Shown here in pieces: positions 49,580-60,035 of a stretch of 64,000 nt of DNA. Position numbers and translations under genes: made by a program. Under the pieces are notes generated by a model, which had not been told where the DNA came from, made no database searches, and saw only the letters and a program-made list of their open reading frames with translations. The stretch is from Roseicyclus sp. (GTDB lineage Bacteria; Pseudomonadota; Alphaproteobacteria; Rhodobacterales; Rhodobacteraceae), in the NCBI GenBank assembly GCA_018401965.1, contig JAGYJU010000020.1:310001-374000 (forward strand). The letters are read 5' to 3'. The first letter of the stretch is position 1. Every line of letters starts with the position of its first letter.

Positions 49580-50606
49580 ATGGCAGGGCGGGGCGCGATC
49601 CTTGGCCTGTGTCTGGCCGCCGTGACTTGGGCCGGGCCTGCCGTGTCTGACGAAAGCGTCACCCTTCTTTCCTTTGCCGATCTCGATGGCTGGCCCGATG
49701 ATGACCATGCCGCGGCCCTTGCGGTCTTTCGCAACACCTGTGCCGACATGAACGGTGATGATTGGCAAGCGCTTTGTGCCATCGCCGACACTGCGCCCGA
49801 GGCACGGACGTTTTCGAACTCTTCTTTCGCCCGGTCCTGATCGGGGCGATGCCCGGCTCTCTTCACGGGCTATTACGAGCCAGAACTGAACGGGTCGCTG
49901 CGCCAGACAGGCGCGTTTCGCTATCCGATCTACCGGACCCCGCCCGAGGCGCAATCGGGCGTCTGGCGCAGCCGCCGCGAGATCGAGGAGGGCCGCCTGC
50001 TGGAAGGGCGGGGTCTTGAAATCGTCTGGGTCGATGACCCGGTCGAGTTGTTCTTTTTGCAAATCCAAGGCTCTGGCAGGGTCAGGTTGCCTGACGGATC
50101 GGTCATCCGCGTGGGATATGGCGGGCGCAATGGCCACCTTACCGCTCGATCGGACAGGAACTGGTGCGGCGCGGCGTTTACCAGTCGCATCAGGTTTCGG
50201 CACAGGTCATCCGGAACTGGGTGCGCCGCAATCCCTCCGAAGGGCGGGAGCTTCTGTATCACAACCCGTCCTACATCTTTTTCCGCGAAGTGCAGATTTC
50301 CGACCCTTCCATCGGACCCTTGGGCGCGATGAACCGCTCCATCACGCCTTTGCGCTCCATCGCCGTCGATCCGGCCTTCACGCCTTTGGGTGCGCCGGTC
50401 TGGATCGAGAAGGGCGGTGCAGGCCCGATGCACCGGCTGATGATTGCCCAAGATACTGGCGGTGTGATCCTTGGCCCGCAGCGGGCCGACATCTTCTTCG
50501 GGTTCGGCGATGCGGCGGGGATGCTGCAGGCACCATCCGCGATCCCGGCCGGATGGTCGTGCTTTTGCCGATCGAACTGGCCCATCAGCGCGCGCCGGAC
50601 GCTTGA
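49580..50606 (+). CDS. mltA: Membrane-bound lytic murein transglycosylase A, several frameshifts
   Basis: Cleaves peptidoglycan glycan strands to 1,6-anhydromuropeptides. Signal peptide MAGRGAILGLCLAAVTWAGP, then across frames LFTGYYEPELNGSLRQTG, EIVWVDDPVELFFLQIQGSG, GVYQSHQVSAQVIRNWVRRN and the catalytic-Asp region IAQDTGGVILGPQRADIFFG. Frame changes fall near 49815, 49850, 50140 and 50550, and the C terminus (VVLLPIELAHQRAPDA) ends at 50606. Joined, it gives about 340 residues, normal. smr begins 3 bases after the stop. Confidence 0.9.
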
Positions 50607-50609
50607 GCG

Positions 50610-51215
50610 ATGTCGCGGCGTGGCAAACGCGGCCTGAGCGCCGAGGACAAGGCGTTGTGGGACCGGGTCACGCAGACCGCCACGCCGCTTGATCCCCCGT
50701 CGCGCAGCCTTGTCATGCCGCCCGATCCCCCGTCGCAGACGCGCATCCCCGATCCGGTCAGCCCGCGCGACCGTTTGCCCGCCTTTCGCATCGGGGAACG
50801 CGCAGGGCATAAGCCCCATCCACCGCACCCGGCGCAGGATCTGTCGACGCGTATCGCCCATGCCCCGGTTCGGATGGACCACGGTGCCTTTCGCAAGATG
50901 CAGCGCGGCAAGATGAAGCCCGAGGGCCGGATCGACCTGCATGGCATGACGCTGGCGCAGGCGCATCCGGTGCTGATCCGGTTCATCCTCGACGCGCATG
51001 ACGATGGCAAACGTTTGGTTCTGGTCATCACAGGCAAGGGTAAGGATCGTGAAACGCCTGACCCCATCCCGATCCGGCGCGGCATCTTGCGTCATCAGGT
51101 GCCGGGCTGGCTGCACGCGCCGCCGCTTGGCTCTGTCGTGCTGGACATCCGGGAGGCGCACCAGCGCCACGGCGGCGGCGGGGCCTATTACGTTTATCTC
51201 AGAAAATCGCGCTAG
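50610..51215 (+). CDS. Smr domain protein
   Basis: 201 residues. The C-terminal half is a small MutS-related (Smr) domain: GRIDLHGMTLAQAHPVL near residue 106 (the D-L-H-G motif) and LVLVITGKGKDRE near 135, with GGGGAYYVYLRKSR at the end. Smr domains are nucleic-acid nucleases; the free-standing form has no settled role. The N-terminal half is proline-rich and disordered in appearance. Follows mltA; its end overlaps the convergent hydrolase by four bases. Confidence 0.9.
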   Translation: MSRRGKRGLSAEDKALWDRVTQTATPLDPPSRSLVMPPDPPSQTRIPDPVSPRDRLPAFRIGERAGHKPHPPHPAQDLSTRIAHAPVRMDHGAFRKMQRGKMKPEGRIDLHGMTLAQAHPVLIRFILDAHDDGKRLVLVITGKGKDRETPDPIPIRRGILRHQVPGWLHAPPLGSVVLDIREAHQRHGGGGAYYVYLRKSR

Positions 51216-52346
51216 GGCGCCAAGGATAGCGGTTGCAAGATCACCTGCGTCGCGTTCCGCACTGTCAGCACCGTTCCCGGCAAAAGCCCGAGGTTTCGCG
51301 CAGCTTCGCCCTGCAGCGACAGATCGACGGCGGCGACTTGTTGCAGCAACTGGATCATCGCGGGCGATGTGGCTGCGGCGAAATGGTTCAAACCGTCGCT
51401 CGTCCCGCCGCGGAACTCGGAAATATCGATCAAGGTGACATTCAGGTCGGCCACATCCTCGACCGTGCCCAGATTGCCCAGACGCGACCGTTGACCGGTG
51501 ATCGCGGCGGAGATGCGCAAGGCCCGATCGCGCTGCGAGGTGAAGATGACGAAGGGTTGCGGCAGAGGGTCGACCCTTTGCGCCTGACTGCGAAACAGGT
51601 CGACGTCCAGATCGGGTGACATCAAGATCACACCGGAAATCCGGTTCAGCACGTCATCCCGCCCGCCGATGCGCAACTGCCGCAGCGCCTCCATGGTGAC
51701 CGACGATCCCAGCGAATGGGCGACCAACACGATGCGATTGGATCCTGCGGCTGCAATTTCGCGCAACAGCGCCTCCAGCCCATCGCGGGCGAAAAGGGCG
51801 CTGTCGCGATCATAGGCATAGCCCAGCGCGTTCCCCGCGCTGGGCCAGGCATAGTGGACCGCGACGCCAGGTATCTCGAAATCGTGCCGGATCTGGGCGG
51901 TGCGATACAGGCCATCGGCAAAGGTGTTGTTGAACCCATGGACAAAGACCATCACCTCGCGCTGATCGGTGGAGCGCTGGTTCAGTTCACGCTGCAGCTC
52001 CGCCCGAAAGGCCGATGGTCCGCCCAGCGCCTCGGCCCTCGTGACAAGGAATTCCGTCGTCGGATCAGGGGCGGCCCGGGCGCGGTCGCGCACGGGTTCC
52101 ACCGCGCCCAGTTCGCGGTCTGGCGGAATATTCACATCAAAGCTTGCGAAGCTGAGGCCTTCCAGCCGCTCGTTGCCCCAATCCCCATCGATGAATTCCC
52201 GTGTGCTGGCCACCAGCACCAGGCTCGGTCACACCCACACCCAGCGCTCCGGGCACCAGCGCGATCATCGCCCTGCCCGCACAGCCGGTCAGCACCAGCA
52301 CAAAGGCAAGGCTTGCAACCAGACGAAGGGAGGGGCGCAAGATCAT
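51212..52346 (-). CDS. Lipoprotein alpha/beta hydrolase (DUF900 type), frameshifted
   Basis: An alpha/beta-hydrolase with VMVFVHGFNNTFADGLYR (oxyanion HG) and the nucleophile elbow LVAHSLGSSVTMEALRQL, so Ser is catalytic; substrate unknown. The N terminus in another frame (MILRPSLRLVASLAFVLVL then TGC at residues 20-22) is a lipoprotein signal, so the enzyme is membrane-anchored. The frame changes near 52215. Full length is about 378 residues. Start ATG 52346 after GAGGTG. Lies 22 bases after hslU on the same strand, so it is probably in that operon. Confidence 0.85.
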
Positions 52347-52368
52347 GCCCACCTCATACCTTGTCTGT

Positions 52369-53680
52369 CTAAAGAACGTAACGGCTCAGATCGGTGCTGC
52401 GCGTCAACTCGCCGAGGTTGGTTTCCACGAATGCGGCATCGACCACGACTGCCTCGCCGCCCCGATCCGGCGCGGTGAAACTCAGCTCCTCGAACACCCG
52501 TTCCATCACGGTATAAAGCCTGCGCGCGCCGATACTCTCGACCGACTGGTTCACATCCGCTGCGATCTTGGCCAAGGCGGCGATCCCGTCATCGGTGAAG
52601 CTGACCGTCACCTCCTCGGTGGCCATCAACGCCGTATATTGCCGGGTCAGCGCATTTTCCGTCTCGGTCAGGATGCGGACGAAATCCGCTTCGGTCAGCG
52701 GGCGCAGGTTCACCCGTATCGGCAGGCGGCCCTGCAATTCGGGCAACAGGTCGGATGGCTTGGCGATGTGAAACGCGCCCGAGGCGATGAACAGGATATG
52801 GTCGGTCTTGACCGGCCCGTACTTGGTCGAAACGGTCGTGCCCTCGATCAGCGGCAGCAGGTCGCGCTGAACGCCTTCGCGGCTGACATCGCCGCCGCGC
52901 ACATCCTGCCGCGTCGCCACCTTGTCGATCTCGTCGATGAAGACGATGCCATTCTGTTCCACCGCCTCCAGCGCTGCTTTCTTGATCGCATCGTCATCGA
53001 GAAGGTTGTCGGCCTCTTCCGCGATCAGAAGGTCATAGCTGGCCGCGACCGTCAGTCGTTTGCGCACCATCCGCTGCCCGAAAGCTTTGCCGAAGATATC
53101 GCCAAGGTTCATCATTCCCCGCCCATGCCGGGTGGCTGGCCGGGGATCTCGAACCTCTGCATCGGGTTCGACGGTGTCGGCGATTTCAAGTTCGATCATG
53201 GTGTCGTCGAGTTCTCCCGCGCGCAGTTTGCGTGCGGAACATCTCGCGGGTCTGGTCGCGCGCATCCTTGCCAGCCAGCGCCTCGATCACACGGTTTTCA
53301 GCCGCCTCATGCGCCTTGGCCTTCACATCGTCGCGCATGGCGTCGCGCACCATGACCTGGGCGGCATCCACCAGATCGCGGATGATCTGTTCCACGTCGC
53401 GACCGACATAGCCCACCTCGGTGTATTTCGTCGCTTCGACCTTGATGAAGGGCGCGCGCGCCAGCTTGGCCAAGCGGCGGCTGATCTCGGTCTTGCCCAC
53501 GCCCGTCGGCCCGATCATCAGGATGTTCTTGGGATAGACCTCTTCGCGCAGGTCATCGCCCAGCTGCTTGCGCCGCCAGCGGTTGCGCAACGCCACGGCG
53601 ACGGCGCGCTTGGCGTCCTTCTGCCCGATAATGAACCGGTCAAGCTCTGAGACGATCTCGCGCGGGGTCAGGTCGGTCAC
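52369..53680 (-). CDS. hslU: HslU, ATPase subunit of the HslUV protease, frameshifts
   Basis: AAA+ unfoldase feeding the HslV peptidase. Walker [21 protein letters not shown] near residue 57 and the [20 protein letters not shown] opening are intact; Walker [11 protein letters not shown] is in a second frame, with the C terminus ending STDLSRYVL. One change near 53235 joins MFR to [16 protein letters not shown] compensated pair between about 53165 and 53113 hides the expected [15 protein letters not shown]. Joined length is about 437 residues, normal. ATGA overlap with the membrane protein upstream. Confidence 0.94.
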
Positions 53681-54754
53681 GCTGCGGACTCCTGTGATTG
53701 AATGTCATAAGGCGGCAAGCGGTCCTTGCCGGGAAACCGGGGCAGGGCGCGCATGACGCGGCGGCGTAACGCCTCCCATTGCGCACCCAGCAAGACGAGG
53801 CCCGCGCCCAGCATCAGGATGACAAAAACGCCTGCCCTTCGGCCACCGTGACGGCAAGTGCAACGACATAGCCGACGCCCGCCACAAGGAAGGACCTGCG
53901 GTCGATCACCACCGCGAACAGCGCCATCAAACCCAGAAACCCGGCGAGCATCAATTGCGCCGCAACCGTGCCGCCGTCGAACAGCGTCAGCGCCACGGTG
54001 TTCACAATGGCGGGCGCGGCAATCACATGCAGCCAGAACCCCGAGGCCGCCCGCCGCGTCACCCGGTGCGGGTCCGAGATGTCGAAGCCCAGCGCGATGA
54101 TCAGCCCGATCAAGCCCAAAGCAATGGTCAGAAGGGCGAAAGGGCCGTCCGCCGACAAAGGAAAACGTCGCGCAGGCTGTCGGGGAAGGACCCGCCCAGC
54201 GTCGCAAGGCCAAAACTGGTGGCAAAGACCGACAGCGCGATCAGCGCCACGGTAAAGGGCACACGGAACATCAAGTAATAGCCCGACAGCAACAGGGCCA
54301 CGATGGCTGCCCCCGTCGTCAGGGCACCGGGCGTGTTCATGTCGAGCATTGCGGCGAAGGCAAAGCCGAACTGGCCGCCGAGCAGGCCGAACATGACCGA
54401 CAGCGCAATCGAAGGGGCCACCATGCGCCGCGTCAGCGTGAAATACCGCGCCAGCAGCGCCACGGCCCCCATCCCGAACACGGCATAGATCATGCCAAGG
54501 ATGTAGCCTTGCGTTGTCCCCAATAGCGTCATCCCCGTCACGCCGGCATAGCCGAGGTAAAGGATGCTCAGGCCGACGACGATGAAGATCTCGTTGAAGC
54601 CTTTGAACAACTCAAAGGGCTCGTCCAGCCCGTCGACATGCTTGCGCACCCCGGACCGTTGTTCGGACAGCACGACCAGCGAGGCCGCCTGCGCCTCGGT
54701 CATCACACCTGCCGTGACGGCAGCACGGATATCGTCGCGGGTAATGCCGGTCAT
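53677..54754 (-). CDS. Multi-pass membrane protein inside the hslV-hslU operon, frameshifted
   Basis: Unrecognised by function. The N-terminal 45 residues ([20 protein letters not shown]) resemble the helical head of DUF2157-type membrane proteins; this is a weak resemblance. About ten hydrophobic segments follow, for example [56 protein letters not shown] and [17 protein letters not shown]. Frame changes near 54160 and 53830. Joined length is about 359 residues. It overlaps hslV by four bases at its start and hslU by four at its end, so it is translationally coupled to the protease genes. Confidence 0.8.
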
Positions 54755-55307
54755 CCGCCGATCCGCTCCACCGTCAGCCTGCCGTTCGTGTAGACACAGA
54801 TGTCGGCGGCAATGGCCATGGCGTCGCGTGCGATGGTTTCGGCGTCCTTGTCTGTGTCCATCATCGCCCGTGCAGCGGCCAGCGCATAGTTGCCGCCCGA
54901 CCCGATGGCCGCTACGTCATGTTCAGGCTCCAGCACGTCGCCCGCGCCGGTGATGATATACAGATCGCGGCCATCGGTGACGATCAGCATCGCCTCCAGC
55001 TTTTGCAGATATTTGTCGGTGCGCCAGTCCTTGGCCAGTTCGACCGAGGCGCGTTGCAATTGCCCCGGCGTTGCTTCCAGCTTCTTCTCCAGCCGTTCCA
55101 GCAAGGTGAAAGCATCCGCCGTCGACCCGGCAAATCCCGCGACCACGTCATAGCCGCCGGGTGACAGCCTGCGCACCTTGCGCGCGCTGCCCTTGATGAC
55201 GGTCTGGCCAAGGCTGACCTGCCCGTCACCCGCGACAACCACCTGCCCGCCCTTGCGGACGCCGATGATCGTGGTGCCGTGCCAGCCGGGAAATCGCTGT
55301 CTGCCAT
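54751..55307 (-). CDS. hslV: HslV, peptidase subunit of the HslUV protease, frameshifted near start
   Basis: Threonine peptidase of the proteasome-like HslUV complex. The catalytic Thr is in [20 protein letters not shown] near residue 10, then [29 protein letters not shown] and [15 protein letters not shown]. The start MADSDF at 55307 is in a different frame; adding one base to the T run near 55290 gives [13 protein letters not shown], the usual opening. About 185 residues. Immediately downstream of crtC, but probably a separate transcript. Confidence 0.94.
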
Positions 55308-55372
55308 GGGGCCTCCGCTTCAAGTCCCGGTGTATATGGAGGGCTGGGGCCTGCCCCGCAACCGTGGCGGCG

Positions 55373-56303
55373 TCACAGCCAACCCGGCCAGCCCGTCTTC
55401 GGGGCACGCGCACGGCCAGCATCGGCATCAGCCACGGGCCGCGAAAGCGGTCGAGGTCCAGAGCTTCGAAAACGCCCACTGTTTCCTCGCCGTTGATTTG
55501 GGTCTGCACGGCGGCACGGTTGTAAAACGGCGCATCGAGCATCGCCTTGACCTGCCGGGGCGCATAGCCCGCGTCAGCCCGTGTCTCGCGCCGGACCATC
55601 CAGCCGGGGCGCTTGAGCTTTGCCTTCGGCGGCATAGCGATGGCGCGGGGCGTTCCATCCTCGGCAAAGCCTATGGCGGCGGCCAGCTCCGTCCCATCCC
55701 GGCGCTGGGCGTCGTAGAAGCAGGCCGCACCGTCTTTCAGCGGAAACCGCCCCAGGTCCAATAGCTGAAATCGGCCTCCAGCGCCCGCGTCCCGAAATTC
55801 GCGTCGAAATAGCCATGCCCGGTCCAGGACCAGCCCGGCCGGTTCAGCCGCACCTCGATATCGGCCTTGGGCGCGAAGGGGCGCCAGACATGGGCGCCAT
55901 CGGGCGTAAGGGCCATTTCCACCTGCGTCAGCGCGCTGGGTCGCACGATGACCTCGCCCGTGATGCGCTGCGCGTGGGGGGTCGAAACCTCCTCGATCTC
56001 GATCCGCAGGTGATCGCCCGCCCAGACCATGGCGGATGGCCCGATCTGGAGCCGGTCGCGCGACAGCCCAAGCGCGTCCTGCCCCCGGTCCGTCATCGTC
56101 CAGCGCCCGCCGCGCCCGTAGGTTACCACGTTCAGGCAGCAGTGGTTGGCGGGGTTCTTGCGCCCCGACCAGCGATACCAAGGCGAGAAAACCGAGCCTA
56201 TGAAGCCGATGATCGAGATGGCCCGCGCGCCATCGTCACTGATCCCGTCGACATACCACCAGGCGTAGCCGTCGGCCGGGACGTCGAGGTCGAAGCAAGG
56301 TCG
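55373..56303 (-). CDS. crtC: Acyclic carotenoid 1,2-hydratase (CrtC), frameshifts
   Basis: Adds water to the psi end of neurosporene or similar carotenoids in the spheroidene pathway. The family opening [20 protein letters not shown], then [38 protein letters not shown] and [20 protein letters not shown]. Frame changes fall near 55755 (WTWG to [12 protein letters not shown]) and near 55410, where the expected stop is TGA at 55375-55373. The 5' end is uncertain: no in-frame ATG is near the family N terminus, so the boundary is approximate and overlaps crtD. About 300 residues. Confidence 0.85.
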
Positions 56304-57769
56304 CTCAAGATCGCCGCGGCCGCGTGGCTCCCTGAGAGGCAGGCCATCGGAATTCCCGCCCCCGGATGCGCCCCGCCCCCTGCCAGATAGAGGCCCTTGA
56401 GCCGCGTCCGCGCCGTGGGCCGCTGGAACGTTGCCATCATCCCATGTGGGGAAAGCCCGTAAAGGGAACCGTCCGACCCCGGAAAGGCCCGGTCGAAATC
56501 CCCCGGCATGGTCAGCGCCGTGACGTCCGGCGTCGGCGAAAACCTCAGCCCCATCCGGGCCAGCGCGTCGAATGTATGTGTCTTGCATGTGTAGGCGTCC
56601 TCCGGGCGTCGAGGGTGCCCGGGCGGGCCGTTCAGGATGATCTCGAACCGCTCAAGGCCGGTGGGCGCAGCGCCGCCCCGGTCCTGAGCGCAAACGTAAA
56701 GCGTGCCGTCTGCGGGCATGCGCCCGGCGGCCAGATCGTCGAACTCGCGCTTGGGATCAGCGCAGAAAAACACGTTGTGATGCGCCAGTTCAACGCCTGC
56801 GGGTTCTGCGGCAAACCCCCAGACAAAGGCCGACAGGCTGCGGTCGGGCCACGCCCTTGTGCGGCACGGCCGCGGCTGGCGGCCTGGCCCAGATGCCCGT
56901 CGACCAGCGCCTTGGGGTCGCCGTTGAACACGATCAGATCGGCGGGCAGGCGGCTGCCATCCTCCAGATGCACGGCGGTCACCCGGTCGCCCTGTTGTTC
57001 GATCCGGGCGGCTTTGGCCCGGAACCGGACCTGCGCGCCCTTGTCCTGAGCCAGTCGACACATCGCCTGCGCCAGCCGGTTCATGCCGCCTTCGACGCGC
57101 CAGACGCCGCCCGCCTCCGGATTGCCAGATCAGCGACAGCACGGCGGGGCTACTGTAGGGTGAGCCGCCGACATAGGTGGCATAGCGCCCAAAAAGTTGC
57201 CGCAGGCGCGGATCGCTGAACTGCGCCGCAAGGCTCGGCGCACAGCGTCCGGCCCGGTGCCATGGCCGGGATCAGGCCGGGGTTCTTCAGCACATGCGCG
57301 GTCAGATGCGGGCAGGCTAGGGCGCGCGGCCTGCATCACCGGACCCTCGAAGGCATCATAGAGACGCTTGGCCCGGTCGGAGAATCGCCGGAACTGCCGT
57401 TCCCCTTCGGGACCGGCAAAGGCGCGCACGGCGTCGGCGCTTTGTTCGGCGATCGTGAAACAGGTCGAGGCTGGATCCATCAGGCCAGTGATGTCGTGCC
57501 AGAGACTTCATCGGGGATCAGAGTCACGAAATCTGACAGCCGCGCGCCGACATCGGCAAACAGCGTCTCGAACACGCCTTTCAGGGTCATCACAGTTGGC
57601 CCGATATCGATCGGCCCGCGGCGCTTCCGCGCGTGCGCATCTTGCCGCCCGGCCCGTCACCCATGTCGATGATTGTCACCGCCAGCCCCGCATGGGCCAG
57701 CCGCAGCGCCGCCGACAATCCGCCGACGCCAGCGCCGATCACGACGGCTCGGACCGGGGCATCTGTCAC
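56198..57769 (-). CDS. crtD: Carotenoid 3,4-desaturase (CrtD, methoxyneurosporene dehydrogenase), many frameshifts
   Basis: FAD-dependent phytoene-desaturase-family enzyme adding the 3,4 double bond. FAD site [20 protein letters not shown] at residue 8 from GTG 57769, [11 protein letters not shown] next. Across frames: [72 protein letters not shown] and the C-terminal [19 protein letters not shown] with the sequence GSHAAAAIL. At least five frame changes between 57615 and 56830. It reads as one gene of about 500 residues, split from crtE by a promoter region with two repressor palindromes. Confidence 0.87.
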
Positions 57770-57787
57770 GGCAATCTCTCCGACAAG

Positions 57788-57805
57788 TGTCAGTTTATAT
57801 TGACA
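57788..57805. promoter_or_regulatory. PpsR/CrtJ-type palindrome 1, crtD-crtE
   Basis: TGT-CAGTTTATATTG-ACA: the TGT-N12-ACA consensus of the aerobic photosynthesis repressor PpsR/CrtJ. It contains a TTGACA (57800-57805) and is 14 bases from the second site. Confidence 0.82.
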
Positions 57806-57818
57806 GTCAAGAGCCATT

Positions 57819-57836
57819 TGTCCACTCTAGTTTACA
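57819..57836. promoter_or_regulatory. PpsR/CrtJ-type palindrome 2, crtD-crtE
   Basis: TGT-CCACTCTAGTTT-ACA, a second TGT-N12-ACA match in the same divergent intergenic region; paired sites are usual for this repressor. Confidence 0.75.
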
Positions 57837-57885
57837 ACAGAGCTGTCAACATTGACGGATTCTTTTCCCAATGAAGGGCGCGCGC

Positions 57886-58788
57886 ATGTCTTTGAAACCC
57901 CGGATCGAAGCGGCCATCGCCAGTGCAATCCGCCTGGCTCAGGCACGATCTGCCCCGCCCCGTCTTGCCTCGGCGCTCGATTACGCGGTCAGCCCCGGCG
58001 GCGCGCGCATCCGTCCGACCATCTGCCTGTCGGTCGCGATGGCCTGCGGCGATGGCAAACCCGCCGTGGCAGATGCCGCGGCAACCGCGATCGAGCTGAT
58101 CCATTGCGCCAGCCTTGTGCATGACGACATGCCCTGTTTCGACAATGCCGACACCCGGCGCGGCAAGCCCTCCGTCCATCGCGCCTATGGTGAACCGCTT
58201 GCGCTGTTGGCGGGGGATTCGCTGATCATCATGGCCTTCGAGGTTTTGGCCCGTGCCGCCGCGCAGGATGCCACCCGCGCCATCGACCTGATCCGCATCC
58301 TTGGCGAATCGAGCGGAATGCCTGGCGGCATCTGCGCCGGACAGGGTTGGGAAAGTGAAAGCAAGATTGACCTTTCAGCCTACCACCGCGCCAAGACCGG
58401 CGCGCTCTTCACCGCCGCGACCCGTATGGGCGCCGCTGCCGCCGGTCAGGAACCGGATGCTTGGACCGAACTGGGCGCGCGCATCGGCGAAGCCTTTCAG
58501 GTCGCCGACGATCTGCGCGACGCGCTTTATGACGAGGCGACGCTGGGCAAGCCCGCCCATCAAGATGAGATCAACGGCCGTCCCAACGCGGTGTCTGAAC
58601 TGGGCGTGCGCGGCGCGATCCGGCGGCTCGAAGATATCCTCTCGGGTGCGATTTCCTCGATCCCGTCCTGCCCGGGCGAGGCGATGCTTTGCGAGATGGT
58701 GCGCAAGACCGCCGAGCGCCTGACCCCAGTTCTTCCCGCGCATCATCAGCGCGTGATCCATGGCTGTGGCCGACCAGACCGACCCTGA
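57886..58788 (+). CDS. crtE: Geranylgeranyl diphosphate synthase
   Basis: Makes C20 precursor for carotenoids and the phytyl tail. First aspartate-rich motif HDDMPCFDNADTRRGKPS near residue 83; second, ADDLRDALYDE near 208, then AHQDEINGRPNAV. 300 residues. Start at ATG 57886 after GAAGGG; an in-frame ATG at 57871 would add five residues. The last bases overlap the crtF start by 29, and the C-terminal residues may be wrong if an indel lies near 58740. Divergent from crtD. Confidence 0.93.
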   Translation: MSLKPRIEAAIASAIRLAQARSAPPRLASALDYAVSPGGARIRPTICLSVAMACGDGKPAVADAAATAIELIHCASLVHDDMPCFDNADTRRGKPSVHRAYGEPLALLAGDSLIIMAFEVLARAAAQDATRAIDLIRILGESSGMPGGICAGQGWESESKIDLSAYHRAKTGALFTAATRMGAAAAGQEPDAWTELGARIGEAFQVADDLRDALYDEATLGKPAHQDEINGRPNAVSELGVRGAIRRLEDILSGAISSIPSCPGEAMLCEMVRKTAERLTPVLPAHHQRVIHGCGRPDRP

Positions 58789-59909
58789 CCGCCCGCGCCT
58801 TGCGGGACCGGCTGTATGCATGGAAAACGGGTCTGCTGCGGTCGCGCCGGTTCCAATCTTGGGCCGCGCGCACACCCGTTGCCGCCCGGCTTGCGCGCAA
58901 GGATGGCGAGGCGCTGTTCGACCTGGTTGCCGGGTTCTTGCACAGCCAGGTTCTCATGGCTTTCGTGCAGCTTGATCTGGCCGATCACCTGTCGGCGCAG
59001 CCAGCCGCGCAGTCGAAGGGCTGGCGCTGCGCACCGGCGTCAACCCCGACCGGATGCGCGTTCTGTGCCAGGCGGCCGCTGCCTTGGGCCTGATGCAGCG
59101 GCAGCGCGACGGGCGTTATGCGCTGGGCCGCCTGGGCGCGGCGCTGCCCGGTATTCCGGGGTTGGCGCAGATGATCCGTCACCATGACGTGCTTTACCGC
59201 GACATGGCCGATCCGGTCGCGTTCTTCCGGGATGCGCCCGCGACCGAGCTGGCGGCGTTCTGGCCCTATGTCTTTGGCGCTGGTCGGCCATATCGACGCC
59301 GGACACAGCCGCCACCTATTCCGAGCTTGATGGCGCAAAGCCAAACCCTCGTGGCCGAGGAAGCGCTGGCGGTTCTGGATCTGAAGGGTATCGACACGCT
59401 TCTGGATATCGGGGGCGGAACCGGCGCATTTCTGTCGGCGGTCGGCGCGGACTATCCCGATGCTGAACCTCCACCTGTTCGACCTGCCGCGTGGTCATCG
59501 ACCCCGCAACCCGCGCGGTTCGCACAGGCGGGGCTAAGCGACCGCAGCAGCATCACGGGCGGCAGTTTCCGCACCGATGCCTTGCCGCAAGGGCCCGATG
59601 CGATCAGCCTGATCCGGGTTCTGTATGACCATTCCGATGACACCGTGACCGCGCTTTTGGCCAAGGCCTATGCTGCCTTGCCCAGTGGCGGGCGCATCAT
59701 TGTCAGCGAACCCATGTCGGGCGGTGCCCGCCCCGATCGCGCCGGCGATGCCTATTTCGGCCTGTATTGCATGGCGATGGGCACCGGTCGCGCCCGCAGC
59801 GCGCAAGAGATTTCACAGCATCTGGCCATTGCCGGTTTCGCCGGGATCAAGGCCAGGCCCACCGCCCGCCCGTTTCATCACATCCGTGGTCGAAGCGCGG
59901 AAGGTGTAA
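58760..59909 (+). CDS. crtF: Demethylspheroidene O-methyltransferase (CrtF), frameshifts
   Basis: SAM-dependent methylation of the carotenoid 1-hydroxyl. Across frames: ALRDRLYAWKTGLLRSRRF near the start, LVAGFLHSQVLMAFVQLDL, GRYALGRLGAALPGIPG, the SAM loop DTLLDIGGGTGAFLSAVGAD near 59400, then ISLIRVLYDHSDDTV and SGGRIIVSEPMSGGARPDRA. The true end is probably FITSVVEARKV with TAA at 59907-59909. Frame changes near 58780, 59000, 59290, 59470 and 59870. About 380 residues. Followed by the bchC promoter region. Confidence 0.87.
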
Positions 59910-59926
59910 AGAAAGTCGGACAGGTA

Positions 59927-59944
59927 TGTCTATTGAGATTGACA
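59927..59944. promoter_or_regulatory. PpsR/CrtJ-type palindrome 1, bchC
   Basis: TGT-CTATTGAGATTG-ACA, a TGT-N12-ACA match that covers the -35 hexamer of the bchC promoter. Confidence 0.85.
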
Positions 59945-59966
59945 TATTATAGTGTCAGGTTAAACT
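59939..59966 (+). promoter_or_regulatory. Probable bchC promoter
   Basis: A perfect TTGACA at 59939-59944 and TAAACT at 59961-59966 with 16-base spacing. The first PpsR-type palindrome covers the -35 and the second covers the -10, an arrangement that suits repression by blocking polymerase. Confidence 0.65.
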
Positions 59967-59970
59967 GACA
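59953..59970. promoter_or_regulatory. PpsR/CrtJ-type palindrome 2, bchC
   Basis: TGT-CAGGTTAAACTG-ACA, a TGT-N12-ACA match that covers the -10 element; the two bchC sites are 8 bases apart. Confidence 0.85.
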
Positions 59971-60035
59971 GTCAGAATGCCGCAGTCGTGGGATTCTTCC
60001 ACAAACCACCCTTTGTGCCATCGGGATAGCTGACC

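Noticed and set aside
57844-57861. A third PpsR-like site in the crtD-crtE gap (TGT at 57844)
   Set aside because: The bases 12 positions on are not ACA; only the left half-site matches.
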